Shown here piece after piece: positions 62,107 through 64,000 of a DNA stretch of 64,000 nt. Each line of letters begins with the position of its first letter. Position 1 is the first letter of the stretch. Under the pieces are notes generated by a model. It did not search any database and was not told the DNA's origin. It saw nothing but the letters and a program-made list of their open reading frames with translations. A program made the translations under genes and the position numbers. The stretch is from Atriophallophorus winterbourni (lineage: Eukaryota > Platyhelminthes > Trematoda > Plagiorchiida > Microphallidae), in contig JACCGJ010016381.1 of assembly GCA_013407085.1 (NCBI GenBank), forward strand, positions 22,042-86,041, given 5' to 3'.

Positions 62107-62438
62107 GGTTACTTAACATGGACATGTTGCACAATAAACTTTGTGAAAACCTTACTGATGTAAACCTTGCAAATTGTCACTAATTCCATCTATTCTTTGT
62201 ATTCAGGGACTGAATACTTATAGAAAGTTGAGCGGAGAACTAGAGCACATAAATTATAGCCTCCTCGGGATTTGGACCAACCTAGCATAAAAACATTCCT
62301 ACAGCCACACTGGCCTTCAATCTCATAATCTGTTCCTGCAGGGATCTGGATTTTAGTTTTATGTATCACGTTACGTGTTGCCTGAAAGTTGGCCATGGAT
62401 TTGATTTTTCCAATTGTTTGCTCAAATGAATGCACCAA
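62107..62438 (-). pseudogene. Minus-strand conserved frame, U12
   Basis: Open for 82 codons (62190-62438), then a premature stop where the other type I copies continue to about 62107. Confidence 0.25.
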
Positions 62439-62695
62439 TTTTAAATTCGTTAATTGTCTTCTTTTATGCTCTGATTTAATCAGCTAATGGTTTCACGTGT
62501 ATTCTACCACGAAGGGATGTTCCATTAGTGACGATAGAGTGTGCAACCTCACGTTATAAATTTCTTCATCGATTTTAGAGTCGCAACGTATGTTTTTTTC
62601 AATGCAGTTACATTTGTTTTAAGTTCATGAGCAGTGACCGGTATCGCTTCAGGTTAGGTGAACATGAAGCAATCAAAACACACCACTGTTAGTAG

Positions 62696-64000
62696 ATGAA
62701 TCATCACTCCGCAGAACATAGAAAGCTGAACGCAACGAAGGTGAACCAATGTTTTCGCGCTCGTAGTGAGAGTGCACGTTTTGACCTACAAAAGACGTAT
62801 TATTTTTCATCGATAATGTGTAAAAATTATTCTGCAAAAATGGTTTTGTTATATGCACAAACCATAAAATTGAACAGCGTAAAAGCGTCAACGTCTTATT
62901 CCAAAATTCTAAATATTCAGACTGAAAGTTGATAGCTTTCTAAAAATAAACGGAACAATGTATTGACCCGAAGTAGTTAAAGGTTTCAAGTATTTAAGGG
63001 GAGTATTGCGAAACCTTTAAAATAACAAAAAATGTATATAACGACTGCATCTAGGATAGGCTTACAAATTATGGATATGTTGATCCAATTTTGCTCTAAA
63101 GGACTCAATGCAGGGCGAGTCAGAAACGCACGCAGTTAGATTATGATAAAATAGATCGTCCGCCTAGCAAACCTAGTGCAGGCAGAACTTGTATTCTAGA
63201 GGGATGAGTTATATCCACCTCTCGTCTACTCTCTACATTAATGAACTTAGTTCTCCTCTAATAGACACTACTCTATAGGTAATAATAATATCATGGCTTA
63301 TTATTTCTTTTGGTTGAGTCACACAAACCCAGACGTTGCAATAGTTTGGTCTATGGAACGTTACAAACACCCGTGGCTAACCTCACCACCCTGTGGTACT
63401 CCATCGTTTTACGATAACAATCATTCGTTATTCGATGTTATGTTCGAGGTCTGAACCTTTATAATATTCGCGGAAGAATGAGTGAGAATCTGTTAGCCTT
63501 TCTACGAAGATTTCGGCAACGCGCTTCAGCTTCATATTAATGAATACTTCATGGTCTTTTAACTCAGAGCTACGTGTTGAGCCTCCGTTTCTCAACAATC
63601 ATATCCAAGAAATATTCTTTCAAATGTGAAGCATCTCGCTTTTCCATGTGTTAAACGGTATATCATTCACAGCCATTCAATCTGACACGTTCAGAGATTT
63701 AAGGATTTAAGTCAATAACAAATCAAAATACTTTTGCTGTTCCTCACAATCATGATCAAAATTGATTCGAGTCTTTCATCCGTGAACAGAACACTTCTTG
63801 GTATTGTGAGTGGTGGTTAATCGTTTATGAATATGAGATAGTAGCGAACCTAGCAGAGACGTTTGTGGGATTCCGTTGGTGGTTTAATGTTTTTGATATG
63901 ACTCCATTTACTCCCATTCTTGCGCGGTAATCTGATCGGTAGTCGCACAATCATGAGAGAAGTGGATCACCGATTCATAAATGAAGAAGCGAATTGTATT
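62696..64000 (+). repeat. Unit U13 (partial), switching to A-type flank
   Basis: Up to about 63330 it follows U12. From there on it follows U4 (GACGTTGCAATAGTT, CACCCGTGGCTAACCTC, TTTAAGTCAATAACAAATC). The window ends before the point where A and standard units diverge. Confidence 0.9.
63399..64000 (-). pseudogene. Antisense RT fragment, U13 (A-type version, cut by window end)
   Basis: The catalytic box reads FTDE on the minus strand. The version matches U4 rather than the standard units. Confidence 0.6.

Larger units (their letters stand above)
57999..62695 (+). repeat. Unit U12 (standard, mosaic I/II)
   Basis: 4697 bp. Near twin of U11 from about 59000 to 60900, then mosaic in RT-b. Decayed hammerhead-like core at 59394-59424. 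Confidence 0.95.
1..64000. repeat. Tandem macrosatellite, about 4.7 kb period, built from dead retroelements
   Basis: The same landmarks recur in order in direct orientation across the whole window. Spacings between successive anchor ATGs are 6707, 4703, 4704, 6509, 4624, 4707, 4705, 4703, 4703, 4705, 4690 and 4697 bases. The first long interval is explained by a 2035-bp LTR-element insertion. The second is explained by the alternative A-type segment. Every unit carries fragments of non-LTR reverse transcriptases that are already broken, and many breaks are shared. The array therefore grew by DNA-level duplication and not by fresh transposition. No intact gene was seen. Function is unknown; heterochromatin is a guess. 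Confidence 0.95.

Noticed and set aside
1..64000. CRISPR array or phage repeat structure
   Set aside because: Repeats are kilobase-sized, directly tandem, lack spacers, and contain eukaryotic retroelement RTs.

Overview
The window is eukaryotic, AT-rich, non-genic DNA. I see no intact host gene, tRNA or rRNA, and no bacterial signature. It is a direct tandem array (a macrosatellite) with a period near 4.70 kb, running from base 1 to base 64000. Anchoring units at a conserved ATG gives starts at 2539, 9246, 13949, 18653, 25162, 29786, 34493, 39198, 43901, 48604, 53309, 57999 and 62696. I call these U1 to U13; U0 and U13 are cut by the window edges. A flatworm, probably a digenean trematode such as a schistosome relative, is my best guess. 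The reasons are RTE-type and CR1-type non-LTR reverse transcriptases of the style common there, and hammerhead-ribozyme-like motifs. The host call is inference, about 0.6 confident.

A standard unit contains, left to right: (1) about 700 bp of unrecognised backbone with a short conserved open frame; (2) an antisense decayed non-LTR reverse transcriptase (RT) of about 690 bp; (3) a decayed hammerhead-like core; (4) RT-a, a sense 3' fragment of a CR1-like RT ending in an AATTG-rich tail; (5) RT-b, a longer sense copy of a related RT with shared stop codons and its own AATTG tail; (6) a minus-strand conserved reading frame. The array is therefore built from nested dead retroelements that were later amplified as DNA. 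Two sequence subfamilies exist: type I (U1, U2, U11) and type II (U3, U5 to U10). U6, U8 and U12 are mosaics, as expected from unequal exchange or gene conversion.

A second unit type (A-type) replaces elements 3 to 6 with a different segment. Copies are A1 (52-2495) and A2 plus A3 (20058-25110). A1 and A3 each carry two hammerhead-like motifs in inverted orientation. A2 has lost both through separate deletions. A2 and A3 are separated by a 5'-truncated RTE-clade element (21935-23006), and A3 carries a 5'-truncated antisense CR1-like element (23859-24644). The right edge of the window (63330-64000) switches to A-type flank sequence, so another A segment probably starts just beyond base 64000.

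The youngest recognisable event is a short non-autonomous LTR retrotransposon in U1 (3233-5263). It has 186-bp LTRs, a 4-bp target duplication, a primer-binding site resembling the tRNA-Trp type, and empty sites in the other units.
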